Below are positions 26,193 through 34,899 of a DNA stretch of 64,000 nt, piece after piece. The notes below the pieces were generated by a model that saw only the letters and a list, made by a program, of their open reading frames with translations, did not search any database and was not told the origin of the DNA. Both the position numbers and the translations under genes were made by a program. The DNA is from Streptomyces gossypii (GTDB taxonomy: Bacteria; Actinomycetota; Actinomycetes; Streptomycetales; Streptomycetaceae), in the NCBI RefSeq assembly GCF_025165795.1, contig NZ_JAJAGO010000012.1, positions 1-64,000 on the forward strand, in the 5' to 3' direction. Within the stretch, counting starts at the first letter, position 1. The number at the start of each line of letters is the position of its first letter.

Positions 26193-28733
26193 ATGTTCCG
26201 TACCGCCTTGCGCAATGTGCTGGCGCACAAGGCCCGGCTGCTGATGACCGTGCTCGCCGTCATGCTCGGCGTGGCCTTCGTCGCCGGCACCCTGGTCTTC
26301 ACCTCGACAATCCAGGACGCCTTCCAGAAGAGTTCCGAGAAGGGATTCAGCCACGTCGACGTGGCGATCCAGCCCGACGACCCGGACAAGGACGACAAGA
26401 AGAACCTCGGCCCGGCCCCCAACCTCACCCAGAAGACCCTCGACGAGGCGGCGGCGCTGCCCGGCGCCAAGTCGGCGACCGGCGTCGTCTCCGGCTTCGC
26501 CGGGCTGTCCGACAAGGACGGCGACCTCGTCGGCGACGGCTGGGGCACCCTCGGCGCGAACTACTACGCGGGCCCCGACGGCAAGGGTAGCGACCACCGC
26601 TACCCGATGAAGGAAGGCCGGGCCCCGGCGAACGCGGGCGAGATCGCCATCGACCACAAGACCGCGGACCGCACCGGCTACGAGGTCGGTGACACCGTCG
26701 CCACCTCGCTCAGCGGCCCGGTGCACCAGGAGAAGGTCGTCGGCGTCTTCACCACGGACGACGGGAACGTCGCCGCGGGCGGCTCCCTCGTCCTCTTCGA
26801 CAACGACACCGCGCAGAAGCTGTTCGCCGAGCCCGGCCAGTACACCGAGATCCAGCTGCGGGCCGCCGCGGGCACCACGCAGCAGCAGCTGGAGACGGCG
26901 GCCGAGAAGATCCTGCCGCCCGAATCCAAGGCGGTCACCGGGCAGAAGCTCGCCGATGACCAGTCGAAGGAGATCGAAAGCCAGATGTCCGGCATGCAGA
27001 CCGCCATGCTGGCCTTCGCCGGTATCGCGCTCTTCGTCGGCATCTTCATCATCGCCAACACCTTCACCATGCTGGTGGCCCAGCGCACCAAGGAACTGGC
27101 GCTGCTGCGGGCGGTCGGAGCCAGCCGCCGCCAGGTGACCCGTTCGGTACTGATCGAGGCCACCGCCGTCGGCGTCATCGCCGCCGTCGCGGGCCTGGCA
27201 GCCGGCATCGGGATCGCGGTCGGACTGCGCTCGCTCGTCGGTTCGTTGGGCGAGATGCCGGACGGACCGCTGATCATCTCGCCGACGACCATCGTGACGG
27301 CCCTCGTGGTGGGCGTCGTGGTGACGGTGCTCGCCGCCTGGCTGCCCGCCCGGCGCGCGGCGAAGATCCCGCCGGTGGCGGCCATGGGCAGCATGCACGC
27401 CCCCGCCACCACCCGCTCGCTGATCGTACGGAACTCCATCGGTGCCGTCCTCGCGGGCGGCGGCGCGGCGCTCGTGATCGCCGCGTCCGCCAGCGGGGAC
27501 AACGCCCTGATGGGCCTGGGCGCGGGCCTGCTGCTGATCGGCGTCTTCGTCCTGACGCCGCTGCTGTCCCGCCCGCTGATCGCGGCGTCCGCCCCGGTGC
27601 TGCGGCTGTTCAACGTGAGCGGCAAGCTGGCCCGCCAGAACGCGGTGCGCAACCCGCGCCGTACGGCAGCCACCGCCTCCGCGCTGATGATCGGGCTCAC
27701 CCTCATCACCGGCCTCACCGTGATCGCCAGTGGTGTGCAGAACGCCATCGACAAGATGGCAAGCGACGCGATCAAGGCCGACTACACGATCTCGATGGCC
27801 AACTTCGAGCCGCTCTCCCCCGATGTGGAGGAGAAGCTGCGGTCCATGGACCAGGTCACGTCCAGCACCGCGTACCGCTTCGCCTCCACCCGCCTCGACG
27901 GTGAGAACGAGACGCTGATGGGGGTGAACGGCGACACCGTGAGCGGGCTGACCCAGCTCGACTTCACCGCGGGCTCCTGGGACGGCCTCGGTGGCGGCAA
28001 GAAGATCGTCGTCGACGACGACACCGCCGAGGACAACGGCTGGAAGGTCGGCTCGGACGTCGCGGTGACGTACCAGGACGGCGCGAAGGGCACCCTGTCC
28101 GTCGGCGGCATCTACAAGGGCAACGCGCTGATGAGCGGTGCCATGGTGGACAACAGGACTCTGACCCCGCACCTGTCCAAGATCGAGGACATGCAGGTCA
28201 TGGTGAAGACCAAGGACGGCGCCAGCGAATCCGTGAAGGAGTCGCTGGAGAAGGGCCTCGGGAACAACCCGGCCGTCCTCGTCCAGGACAAGGAGGACCT
28301 CTCCGAGTCCATCGCCCAGGTGATCAGCCTCATGCTGAACATCCTGTACGGGCTGCTGGCGATGGCCGTGATCGTTGCCGTCCTCGGGGTCGTCAACACC
28401 CTGGCCATGTCGGTCTTCGAACGCGGCCAGGAGATCGGGATGCTGCGGGCCATCGGCCTGGACCGGCGCGGCATCAAGCGGATGGTCCGGCTCGAATCGC
28501 TGGTGATCTCACTCTTCGGAGGCGTGCTCGGTATCGGGCTCGGTGTGTTCCTCGGCTGGTCCGTCGGTGAACTGATCGCCTCCGCGGGCCTGGACGCCTA
28601 CTCGCTGGTGCTGCCGTGGGGCCGGATGGCCCTGTTCCTGGCACTCGCCGCGGCGGTCGGCGTGCTCGCCGCACTGTGGCCCGCCCGGCGGGCGGCAAAG
28701 ATGAACATGCTGGCCGCGATCAAAACCGAGTAA
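26193..28733 (+). CDS. FtsX/MacB-like ABC transporter permease
   Basis: An 846-aa large permease with duplicated FtsX modules. TM1 at residues 14-38 precedes a roughly 240-residue extracytoplasmic domain (MacB periplasmic-core-like). Three TM helices follow, then a second TM/extracytoplasmic unit and three C-terminal TM helices ending KMNMLAAIKTE. Partner of the ATPase upstream. The ATG at 26193 has AGGA eight bases upstream; the open frame extends to 26064 but reads as low-complexity DNA. The 232-bp gap contains short CCAGGCCCCAAGGCT-type repeats (25980-26050). Substrate unknown. Confidence 0.93.
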   Translation: MFRTALRNVLAHKARLLMTVLAVMLGVAFVAGTLVFTSTIQDAFQKSSEKGFSHVDVAIQPDDPDKDDKKNLGPAPNLTQKTLDEAAALPGAKSATGVVSGFAGLSDKDGDLVGDGWGTLGANYYAGPDGKGSDHRYPMKEGRAPANAGEIAIDHKTADRTGYEVGDTVATSLSGPVHQEKVVGVFTTDDGNVAAGGSLVLFDNDTAQKLFAEPGQYTEIQLRAAAGTTQQQLETAAEKILPPESKAVTGQKLADDQSKEIESQMSGMQTAMLAFAGIALFVGIFIIANTFTMLVAQRTKELALLRAVGASRRQVTRSVLIEATAVGVIAAVAGLAAGIGIAVGLRSLVGSLGEMPDGPLIISPTTIVTALVVGVVVTVLAAWLPARRAAKIPPVAAMGSMHAPATTRSLIVRNSIGAVLAGGGAALVIAASASGDNALMGLGAGLLLIGVFVLTPLLSRPLIAASAPVLRLFNVSGKLARQNAVRNPRRTAATASALMIGLTLITGLTVIASGVQNAIDKMASDAIKADYTISMANFEPLSPDVEEKLRSMDQVTSSTAYRFASTRLDGENETLMGVNGDTVSGLTQLDFTAGSWDGLGGGKKIVVDDDTAEDNGWKVGSDVAVTYQDGAKGTLSVGGIYKGNALMSGAMVDNRTLTPHLSKIEDMQVMVKTKDGASESVKESLEKGLGNNPAVLVQDKEDLSESIAQVISLMLNILYGLLAMAVIVAVLGVVNTLAMSVFERGQEIGMLRAIGLDRRGIKRMVRLESLVISLFGGVLGIGLGVFLGWSVGELIASAGLDAYSLVLPWGRMALFLALAAAVGVLAALWPARRAAKMNMLAAIKTE

Positions 28734-28777
28734 AACCGTGTACTGCCCGGCCCACCGTGGTCGCGCAGCCACACGCA

Positions 28778-28816
28778 CCAGGGCCCGGCACCCGCGGAGG
28801 GGGTGCCGGGCCCTGG
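28778..28816 (+). terminator. hairpin terminator of the ABC operon
   Basis: A perfect 16-bp stem (CCAGGGCCCGGCACCC and its complement) with a 7-base loop, 45 bases after the permease stop. Confidence 0.88.
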
Positions 28817-29014
28817 CCCGTCCCGGGCCCGGCCGCCCCGCCCCTGGCGGCACGGCCGACGCCTGCCATCGCCGTCACCCGCCCGGACGGGCCCCGCCGG
28901 GTCGCAGTCACCGGCTTGGCCACCGGGGGCTGTCCGTCCCGGCGCGAGCCGGGCGCACGCGGAGGCGGAGGCGGCGGCGCGCCGGTCGGGTGGGGCGGCG
29001 CCGGACGGGAGCAT

Positions 29015-29042
29015 GTCCAGGCGGGCCGACCCCCGCCTGGAC
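29015..29042 (-). terminator. hairpin terminator of the CFA-synthase-like gene
   Basis: GTCCAGGCGGG / CCCGCCTGGAC, an 11-bp perfect stem with a 6-base loop, 30 bases past the stop at 29072. Nothing else is recognisable in 28817-29014. Confidence 0.75.
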
Positions 29043-29071
29043 AGGCCCCGCTCACCGCCCCGGCACGGCGG

Positions 29072-30463
29072 TCAGGCGGCTTGCCAGTCGCGGGTGTGGA
29101 GGGGGAGCCCCGACCTGCCGTTTGCGGGGGTGCGGACCGCCAGTACCTGGTTCACGCCGATCCGGTTGTGTTCGAAGGCGAGCGCCGAGGCCGCCATGTA
29201 GAGCCGCCACACCCGGGCGCGGCCGGGCGAGGTGAATCGATTCGCCTCTGACCAGTGCGTCTCCAGCCGGGCGACCCAGGAGCGCAGCGTCCACGCGTAG
29301 TGCTCGCGGAGCGACTCCAGATCGCGGACTTCGAAGCCCGCCTCCTCCAGCAGGCCGATCGTCCGGCCGACGGGCGCGAGTTCGCCGTCCGGGAAGACGT
29401 AGGCGTCGATGAAGTCATCGATCTCGTACGCCTCCTCGTCCTGTGCGGGGCGGCGCGCGATCTGGTGGTTGAGCAGCCGCCCGCCGGGCTTCAGCAGCCC
29501 GTGGAGCACCTCGGCGTACTCGCGGTACCGCGCCGACCCCACATGCTCGGCCATGCCGATCGAGGAGATCGCGTCGTACGGCCCGTCCGCGACCTCGCGG
29601 TAGTCCTGGACGCGCACCTCGATCCGGTCGGTGAGCCCGGCGTCGGCGATCCGCTTGCGGGCGTACGACGCCTGCTCCTGGGAGAGCGTGACACCCACCG
29701 CCTGCACGCCGTACTCGCGCGCCGCGTGCAGCACCATCGAGCCCCAGCCGCAGCCCACGTCCAGCAGCCGCTGGTCCGGGCGCAGCGCCAGCTTGCGGCA
29801 GATCAGGTCGAGTTTGGCGTGCTGCGCCTCGTCGAGCGCTTCATCGAGCGTGCCGCCGGCGCCGCGGGTGCCGGGCTCGTCCCAGTAGCCGCAGGAGTAG
29901 ACCATGGACGGGCCGAGCACCAGTTCGTAGAACTCGTTGCCCACGTCGTAGTGGTGGCTGATCGCCCGCCGGTCGCGGTGCAGGGTGTGGCGCAGTCCGG
30001 TGCGGTTGCGCACCTCTTCGGGCGGGGGCGGGGGCGGCGGCCAGGGGCCCGCAAGCCGCACCAGTTCGCGGGCGGCGGCACGTACGGCCGGGTCGCGTGC
30101 GAGCGCCGGGAGACCGCGGGAGGGCTCGGGGCCGCTGCCCTTCTCGCCGCCTTCTCCGCCGCCCGCGCCTGCGCCTGCGCCGTCGGCTTCCCGGTCGCGC
30201 TCCCAGAGGAGCTGGGAGATTCCGTCGAGCGCTTCGAACAGATCGCCTTCGATGTCGATCTCACCGGCCACCCAGGCCCGTGCCAGGCCCAGCTCGCCCG
30301 GCCGCCAGAGAATGCGGCGCAGCGCCCGCCGGTGGCGGATGACGAGGGTCGGTGCGCCCGGTGGCCCTGCCTCGCTGCGGTCCCAGGCCCGGATGCGTAC
30401 CGGGACGGGCGTATTGAGTACCTTTTCCGCAAGGGCATGGAGCCGCGGCGCGGCGTCGGCCAT
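29072..30463 (-). CDS. cyclopropane-fatty-acyl-phospholipid-synthase-like methyltransferase
   Basis: 463 aa. An N-terminal ~110-residue CFA-type domain (RRILWRPGELGLARAWVAGEID), a variable Gly/Glu linker, then the SAM-dependent domain: YDVGNEFYELVLGPSMVYSCGYW (quoted in part: YDVGNEFYELVLG), SAM motif LDVGCGWGSM, and GVTLSQEQ. By family it adds a methylene from SAM to membrane-lipid double bonds. The catalytic-site cysteine region (SCGYW) is present. GGAGG eight bases before the ATG. Monocistronic. Confidence 0.9.
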   Translation of the reverse strand: MADAAPRLHALAEKVLNTPVPVRIRAWDRSEAGPPGAPTLVIRHRRALRRILWRPGELGLARAWVAGEIDIEGDLFEALDGISQLLWERDREADGAGAGAGGGEGGEKGSGPEPSRGLPALARDPAVRAAARELVRLAGPWPPPPPPPEEVRNRTGLRHTLHRDRRAISHHYDVGNEFYELVLGPSMVYSCGYWDEPGTRGAGGTLDEALDEAQHAKLDLICRKLALRPDQRLLDVGCGWGSMVLHAAREYGVQAVGVTLSQEQASYARKRIADAGLTDRIEVRVQDYREVADGPYDAISSIGMAEHVGSARYREYAEVLHGLLKPGGRLLNHQIARRPAQDEEAYEIDDFIDAYVFPDGELAPVGRTIGLLEEAGFEVRDLESLREHYAWTLRSWVARLETHWSEANRFTSPGRARVWRLYMAASALAFEHNRIGVNQVLAVRTPANGRSGLPLHTRDWQAA

Positions 30464-30700
30464 GGCACACCTCCGTCATGAGCGGGCTTGTCAGCACGTA
30501 TACAGCCCTACTGCGCGGCTGTGCCCAGTGCAACGCCGTAGCAAGCCCGAGGCTTCCCACTGCTCGCCCCGTGCCGGCGGATGCGGCCGCGAGCCTTCGG
30601 CCGGGGTGTGCCCGTGTGATGAGGGCGCGTCAGCCCGGTGGCGGGTTCGCCCGTACGGCGAGGAGGTGCGGGGGAGGTCGTCAGCAGCGGCCGTGCGGAC

Positions 30701-30748
30701 ACGCCGAAGGGGCGTGAGCACCACGGATGGCTCACGCCCCTTCGGCGT
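30701..30748 (-). terminator. long hairpin after ndh
   Basis: A perfect 19-bp stem (ACGCCGAAGGGGCGTGAGC and complement) with a 10-base loop, 27 bases past the ndh stop. The rest of 30464-30774 holds no gene and should contain the CFA-synthase promoter. Confidence 0.9.
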
Positions 30749-30774
30749 ATCGGTGTACGAGGTGCAGCGGAGGG

Positions 30775-32187
30775 TCAGCTTGCCCTTGCCTTCTCTGCCC
30801 GCTGGGCTTCCCCGGCCTGCTGGGCCTTCTCCGCCCGCCGCCCCTCGGCGGTGGCGGCGGCCATGACGGGTCCGGCGGCCTCCGCGAACTCCTCGCGCGG
30901 CTTCTCCATCGCGCCGAGCGAGACGACCTCGCGCTTGAGGAACATGCCGAGCGTCCAGTCGGCGAAGACCCGGATCTTGCGGTTCCAGGTCGGTACGGCC
31001 ATGCCGTGGTAGCCACGGTGCATGTACCAGGCGAGCCGCCCCTTGAGCTTGATCGTCATCTTGCCCATGACGATCATCGCGACGCCCTTGTGCAGCCCCA
31101 GCCCGGCGACCGCGCCCTTGTTCGCGTGCTTGTAGTCGCTCTGCGGGAAGCCGCGCATGCCGGAGATGACGTTGTCGCCGAGGGTCTTGGCCTGGCGCAG
31201 GGCGTGCTGGGCGTTCGGCGGGCACCACTTGCCCTCGCCCGCGGCGAGGTCCGGGATCTGGGCGTTGTCGCCCGCGGCCCAGACGTGGCCGACACCCTTT
31301 ACCTGGAGCGTCGAGGTGGTGTCGACATGGCCGCGGGGGCCGAGCGGCAGACCGAAGCGGGCCAGCGCGGGGTTGGGCTTGACGCCCGCGGTCCACACGA
31401 CGGTGTTGGAGTCCACCTCCAGCCCGTTCTTGAGCACCACGTGGCCGCTGACGCAGGAGTCCATCGAGGTCTTCAGGTAGACCTCGACGCCGCGCTTCTG
31501 GAGGTGTTCGAGCCCCCACTCGCCGAGCTTGGGGCCGACCTCCGGAAGGATCTTGTCGGCGGCGTCGACGAGCACGAAGCGCATGTCCTCGCGCTTGACG
31601 TTCGGGTAGTACTTGGCGGCGTCGCGCGCCATGTCCTCGATCTCGCCGATCGTCTCCGCCCCGGCGAAGCCGCCGCCGACGAAGACGAAGGTCAGCGCCC
31701 GGCGGCGGATGTCCTCGTTCGTCGTGGAGTCGGCCTTGTCGAGCTGCTCCAGGACGTGGTTGCGCAGGCCGATGGCCTCCTCGACGCCCTTCATCCCGAT
31801 GCCGGTCTCGGCGAGGCCGGGGATGGGGAAGGTGCGGGAGACGGCTCCGAGCGCGACGACCAGATAGTCGAACGGAATCTCGTACGGCTCGCCGACCAGC
31901 GGTACGACGGTGGCGGCCCGGCGGTCCTGGTCGATCGTGGAGACGCGGCCGGTGAGGACCTCCGCCTTGGGGAGCACGCGCCGCAGCGGAACCACGACGT
32001 GGCGGGGGGAAATGGAACCAGCCGCTGCTTCGGGGAGGAAGGGCTGGTACGTCATGTACGAGCGCGGGTCGACGACGGTGACCGTCGCCTCGCCGTACCG
32101 CATCTTCTTCAGAATGCGGCGCGCCGCGTACAAGCCGACGTACCCGCCACCTACTACGAGGATTCGAGGACGCTCCGTGGTGCTCAT
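30775..32187 (-). CDS. ndh: type II NADH dehydrogenase
   Basis: A 470-aa membrane-peripheral flavoprotein passing electrons from NADH to menaquinone without pumping protons. FAD motif ILVVGGGYVGLYAA (residues 9-22), second Rossmann motif FVFVGGGFAGAETIGE for NADH, and the WAAGDNAQ block of the FAD C-motif. A C-terminal amphipathic region (TIKLKGRLAWYMHRGYHG) fits membrane association. The ATG at 32187 matches the family N-terminus; no strong ribosome site is visible. Rex operators upstream (32222-32239, 32494-32511) imply NADH/NAD+ control. Confidence 0.92.
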   Translation of the reverse strand: MSTTERPRILVVGGGYVGLYAARRILKKMRYGEATVTVVDPRSYMTYQPFLPEAAAGSISPRHVVVPLRRVLPKAEVLTGRVSTIDQDRRAATVVPLVGEPYEIPFDYLVVALGAVSRTFPIPGLAETGIGMKGVEEAIGLRNHVLEQLDKADSTTNEDIRRRALTFVFVGGGFAGAETIGEIEDMARDAAKYYPNVKREDMRFVLVDAADKILPEVGPKLGEWGLEHLQKRGVEVYLKTSMDSCVSGHVVLKNGLEVDSNTVVWTAGVKPNPALARFGLPLGPRGHVDTTSTLQVKGVGHVWAAGDNAQIPDLAAGEGKWCPPNAQHALRQAKTLGDNVISGMRGFPQSDYKHANKGAVAGLGLHKGVAMIVMGKMTIKLKGRLAWYMHRGYHGMAVPTWNRKIRVFADWTLGMFLKREVVSLGAMEKPREEFAEAAGPVMAAATAEGRRAEKAQQAGEAQRAEKARAS

Positions 32188-32221
32188 GGAATCGAGTATC
32201 CAGCACTTGGGAGGGGGGTGC

Positions 32222-32239
32222 TCGTGAGGGTGTTCACAA
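32222..32239 (-). promoter_or_regulatory. Rex operator (imperfect), ndh-proximal
   Basis: TCGTGAGGGTGTTCACAA on the plus strand matches the streptomycete Rex site TTGTGAA-N4-TTCACAA at 12 of 14 defined positions. Centred about 43 bases upstream of the ndh start. Confidence 0.65.
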
Positions 32240-32493
32240 GCACCTGCGGGTCTTCTGCTACACTGCCCGCCGCCTTGCCGCCGCATCCCTCCAGAGGGGC
32301 GGACCACCGCCTCCGGACGGGCGGAAGCACCGGCCTTGAGCTGCGCTTCTCGGTCGCCGCCCGGGTAGACCAGTCACCCGGCCGGCGGGTGGAGCCGTTG
32401 GCCTGTTCCGCGCCCCGGCAGACCGAATGGGGCGATCAGGGGCTCTTATCCGGCCCTTACATGCCTCTGCGGGGACCGACCGGGGACTATTTC

Positions 32494-32511
32494 TTGTGAA
32501 GGACTTCACAA
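32494..32511 (-). promoter_or_regulatory. Rex operator (perfect palindrome)
   Basis: TTGTGAAGGACTTCACAA equals the Rex consensus TTGTGAA-N4-TTCACAA with no mismatch. On the minus strand TTGTGA followed after 16 bases by TAGTCC could be a promoter overlapped by the operator, which would give ndh a leader of nearly 300 bases. Rex represses respiratory genes when NADH is low. Confidence 0.85.
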
Positions 32512-32580
32512 ACTTACTTCCGGCACGTGGTGCCAGGCAGCCCGGCACTCAGTGCCGGAGCGCTGCGGCGGCGTCATGGA

Positions 32581-33576
32581 TCACTGCCCGGCGGCCAGCC
32601 GACCCGCGATCCCGTCCAGGATGTCGTGCTCGCTGACGATCACCTCGGGGGCCCCGGTGCGCTCCAGCACGGCCGACAGGATCAGCGCACCCGCCGTGAT
32701 CACATCGACCCGGCCGGGGTGCATCACGGGAATCGCGGCGCGCTCCGCGTGCGTGGAGGCGAGCAGCCGCGCCGTGATCTCGCCGACCTGGCCTGCGCTC
32801 AGCCGCGAGTGGTGGGTGGCGACGCGGTCGTACGCGTCCAGCCCCAGCGCGATTCCGGCGACCGTGGTGACCGTACCGGCGAGACCGACCAGCGTGCGCG
32901 CCTCCGTGAGCGGTACCGTCCCGGCGACCTCATCCAGCGCGGCGTCGATGTCGCCCCGGACGGCGGCGGCCTGACTCCCGGTCACCGGATCGGCGAGCTG
33001 GTGGCGCTCGGTGAGCCGGACACAGCCGATGTCGACGGAACGGGCCGCCCGTACCCGTCCGTCGTCGGTGCCGAGCACGAACTCGGAGGAGCCGCCGCCG
33101 ATGTCGACGACCAGATAGGGCGGCTCGTGCGCCGGGCCCCCGTCAGGCGCGCCCGCCGTACCCGCCCCTGCGGCCCCTGTGGCACCGGCGGCCCGGGTCA
33201 GCTCCAGGGTGGCCCCGGCGAAGGAATACGCCGCCTCCTCGTCGCCCGTGATCACCCCCGGTTCGACGCCGAGCAGATCGCGCACGCCGCGTACGAAGTC
33301 GTCCCGGTTCTCCGCGTCGCGGGAAGCGGACGTGGCGACGAAGCGCACCCGCTCCGCGCCCAGTTCTCGGATGACACCGGCGTAGTCGCGGCAGGCCTCG
33401 AACGTACGCTCCAGCGCCTCGGGCGCGAGACGGCCCGTGCGGTCGACGCCCTGTCCCAGACGGACGATCTTCATCCGACGGTCCAGCTCCCTGAGCTCCC
33501 CGGTGCGCGGGTCGACATCGGCGACCAGCAGCCGGATGGAGTTGGTGCCGCAGTCGACGGCGGCGACACGGGTCAT
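32581..33576 (-). CDS. ppx: Ppx/GppA-family phosphatase (exopolyphosphatase)
   Basis: 331 aa, an actin-like ASKHA fold. Phosphate-1 motif VAAVDCGTNSIRLL (start of protein), phosphate-2 motif VVDIGGGSSEF and a conserved SASRDAENR block. Predicted to hydrolyse polyphosphate or pppGpp. An Ala/Gly-rich insert before IGGG is longer than usual. The ATG at 33576 has AGGAG seven bases upstream. Follows DUF501 and divIC on the same strand, a conserved actinobacterial neighbourhood next to enolase. Confidence 0.9.
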   Translation of the reverse strand: MTRVAAVDCGTNSIRLLVADVDPRTGELRELDRRMKIVRLGQGVDRTGRLAPEALERTFEACRDYAGVIRELGAERVRFVATSASRDAENRDDFVRGVRDLLGVEPGVITGDEEAAYSFAGATLELTRAAGATGAAGAGTAGAPDGGPAHEPPYLVVDIGGGSSEFVLGTDDGRVRAARSVDIGCVRLTERHQLADPVTGSQAAAVRGDIDAALDEVAGTVPLTEARTLVGLAGTVTTVAGIALGLDAYDRVATHHSRLSAGQVGEITARLLASTHAERAAIPVMHPGRVDVITAGALILSAVLERTGAPEVIVSEHDILDGIAGRLAAGQ

Positions 33577-33662
33577 GGCGTTCTCCTTGCACGGGCGGGC
33601 GGGGCAAGCGGCGCGGAACGGCGCCGGGTGGTGGGGTGGTGGGGTGGTGAGGGCGGCGGCTG

Positions 33663-34187
33663 TCAGTCGTCGCCGGACAGCGTCACGCAGGGCCCCTTGC
33701 GCCACCACGGGGGCAGCAGGGCCAGCGCCTCGTCGCCGAGCGGATTGACGCCCGGCCCGGCCACCAGCGCGTGCGCCACCAGCACATGCAGACACTTCAC
33801 CCGGTCCGGCATGCCGCCCGCGCTGGGGAAGCCCACCAGCACCTCGATTGCGTCCCGGCGCGCGAGATAGTCCTCGTGCGCGGCCCGGTAGGCGGCGGCC
33901 AGCTCCTCGTCCTCCTGGAGCCGGGCCGTCATCTCCTTCATCACGCCGTCGGCCTCCAGCGTGCCGATCGCGGACGCGGCGCGCGGACAGGTCAGGTAGT
34001 ACGTGGTGGGGAACGGCGTGCCGTCCTCCAGACGGGGCGCGGTCTCGACGACGTCCGGCTGTCCGCAGGGGCAGCGGTGCGCGATGGCGCGCAGCCCGCG
34101 CGGCGGGCGGCCGAGCTGCTGCTGGAAGGCGGCGATGTCGGCCTCGGTGGGCGGCGCGGGCGCGGTCGGCGGCGGCGGGTTTTCCAT
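33663..34187 (-). CDS. DUF501-domain protein
   Basis: 174 aa. A Pro-rich start, then the DUF501 pattern: QLGRPPRG, HRCPCGQPDVVETAPRLEDG (the CPCG pair could bind metal), FPTTYYLTCPRAASAIGTLE, VGFPSAGGMPDRVKCLH. Function unknown; the family is nearly always between divIC and ppx in actinobacteria, as here. GGAAG precedes the ATG. Confidence 0.9.
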   Translation of the reverse strand: MENPPPPTAPAPPTEADIAAFQQQLGRPPRGLRAIAHRCPCGQPDVVETAPRLEDGTPFPTTYYLTCPRAASAIGTLEADGVMKEMTARLQEDEELAAAYRAAHEDYLARRDAIEVLVGFPSAGGMPDRVKCLHVLVAHALVAGPGVNPLGDEALALLPPWWRKGPCVTLSGDD

Positions 34188-34267
34188 GGGAGCTTCCAGG
34201 TGGTGGGGCGGGGCGGGGCGGACGGGCGTGCAGGCGGGCGGGAGCGGCGGGCGGTCCGGGAAGTCGG

Positions 34268-34732
34268 TCAGTCGGCCTCGTCCACGCCGCTCCAGAGCTT
34301 CTCGTACCAGGGCCGGTCGGTGCCGCCGTGGTCCTGCGGCAGCCCCGACTCGGCGGTGCCGTCCGGCAGGATGTAGCTCGTCTCGCCGGGGCGTACGAAG
34401 TGCAGGTGGCGCCGGGCCTGCTGCTCGACGAACGCCTGGTCCTGCCAGCGTGCCTTCAGCTCGCGCAGATCGCGAACCTGCTCGCCGGTCTCCTGGACCT
34501 GGCGGCGCTCGTCCTCGATGTCCGCGCGCTGCGAGATGTACTGGCGCATCGGATAGGCGAGCGCCACCACCATCGAGCAGACGACGAGCGCGAGCAGTGC
34601 GGCTCTGCCGGTGAGGCGGCTGCGGCGCGGTGCGCGTACGCGGCGGCGGCTCTGCGCGCGGTAGACGCGTTCGGCGGTCTGGGAGCCGAGAGCTCTGAGT
34701 CTGGTCGCGGTCGAGAACCGGTCCGCGGGCAC
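34268..34732 (-). CDS. divIC: septum formation initiator, DivIC/FtsB family
   Basis: 154 aa. A basic N-terminus, one TM helix (about residues 45-64, AALLALVVCSMVVALAYPM), an extracytoplasmic coiled coil (about 68-105, RADIEDERRQVQETGEQVRD) and the C-terminal ARRHLHFVRPGE motif. Bitopic divisome component, by family working with FtsL and FtsQ in septum assembly. GTG start with GGAGG close upstream. An 18-bp tandem duplication lies just before it. Downstream of eno in the eno-divIC-DUF501-ppx order. Confidence 0.9.
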   Translation of the reverse strand: MPADRFSTATRLRALGSQTAERVYRAQSRRRVRAPRRSRLTGRAALLALVVCSMVVALAYPMRQYISQRADIEDERRQVQETGEQVRDLRELKARWQDQAFVEQQARRHLHFVRPGETSYILPDGTAESGLPQDHGGTDRPWYEKLWSGVDEAD

Positions 34733-34742
34733 ATTCCTCCCC

Positions 34743-34778
34743 TGTCCTCCGCCTCGCGAGTGTCCTCCGCCTCGCGAG
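34743..34778. repeat. perfect 18-bp tandem duplication
   Basis: TGTCCTCCGCCTCGCGAG occurs twice in direct succession just upstream of the divIC ribosome site. On the transcribed strand each unit contains an extra AGGAGG-like GGAGGACA copy. Confidence 0.97.
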
Positions 34779-34822
34779 CGCGTGCCGCGCGCTCAGGCGC
34801 GCTCCGGCGCGTCACGTACATA

Positions 34823-34858
34823 CGTCCCCGCCACCGTACGGGAACGGTGGCGGGGACG
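34823..34858 (-). terminator. hairpin terminator of enolase
   Basis: A perfect 15-bp stem CGTCCCCGCCACCGT and complement with a 6-base loop, 42 bases after the eno stop. It separates eno from divIC. Confidence 0.9.
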
Positions 34859-34899
34859 TGGGGTCTGCCGTCAACGACAGACCCGGGCCGTGCAGAGTG

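Noticed and set aside
25250..28172. Large antisense frames opposite the ABC transporter genes
   Set aside because: Mirror frames of genuine genes with strong motifs; compositions are Arg/Gly/His-rich and featureless.
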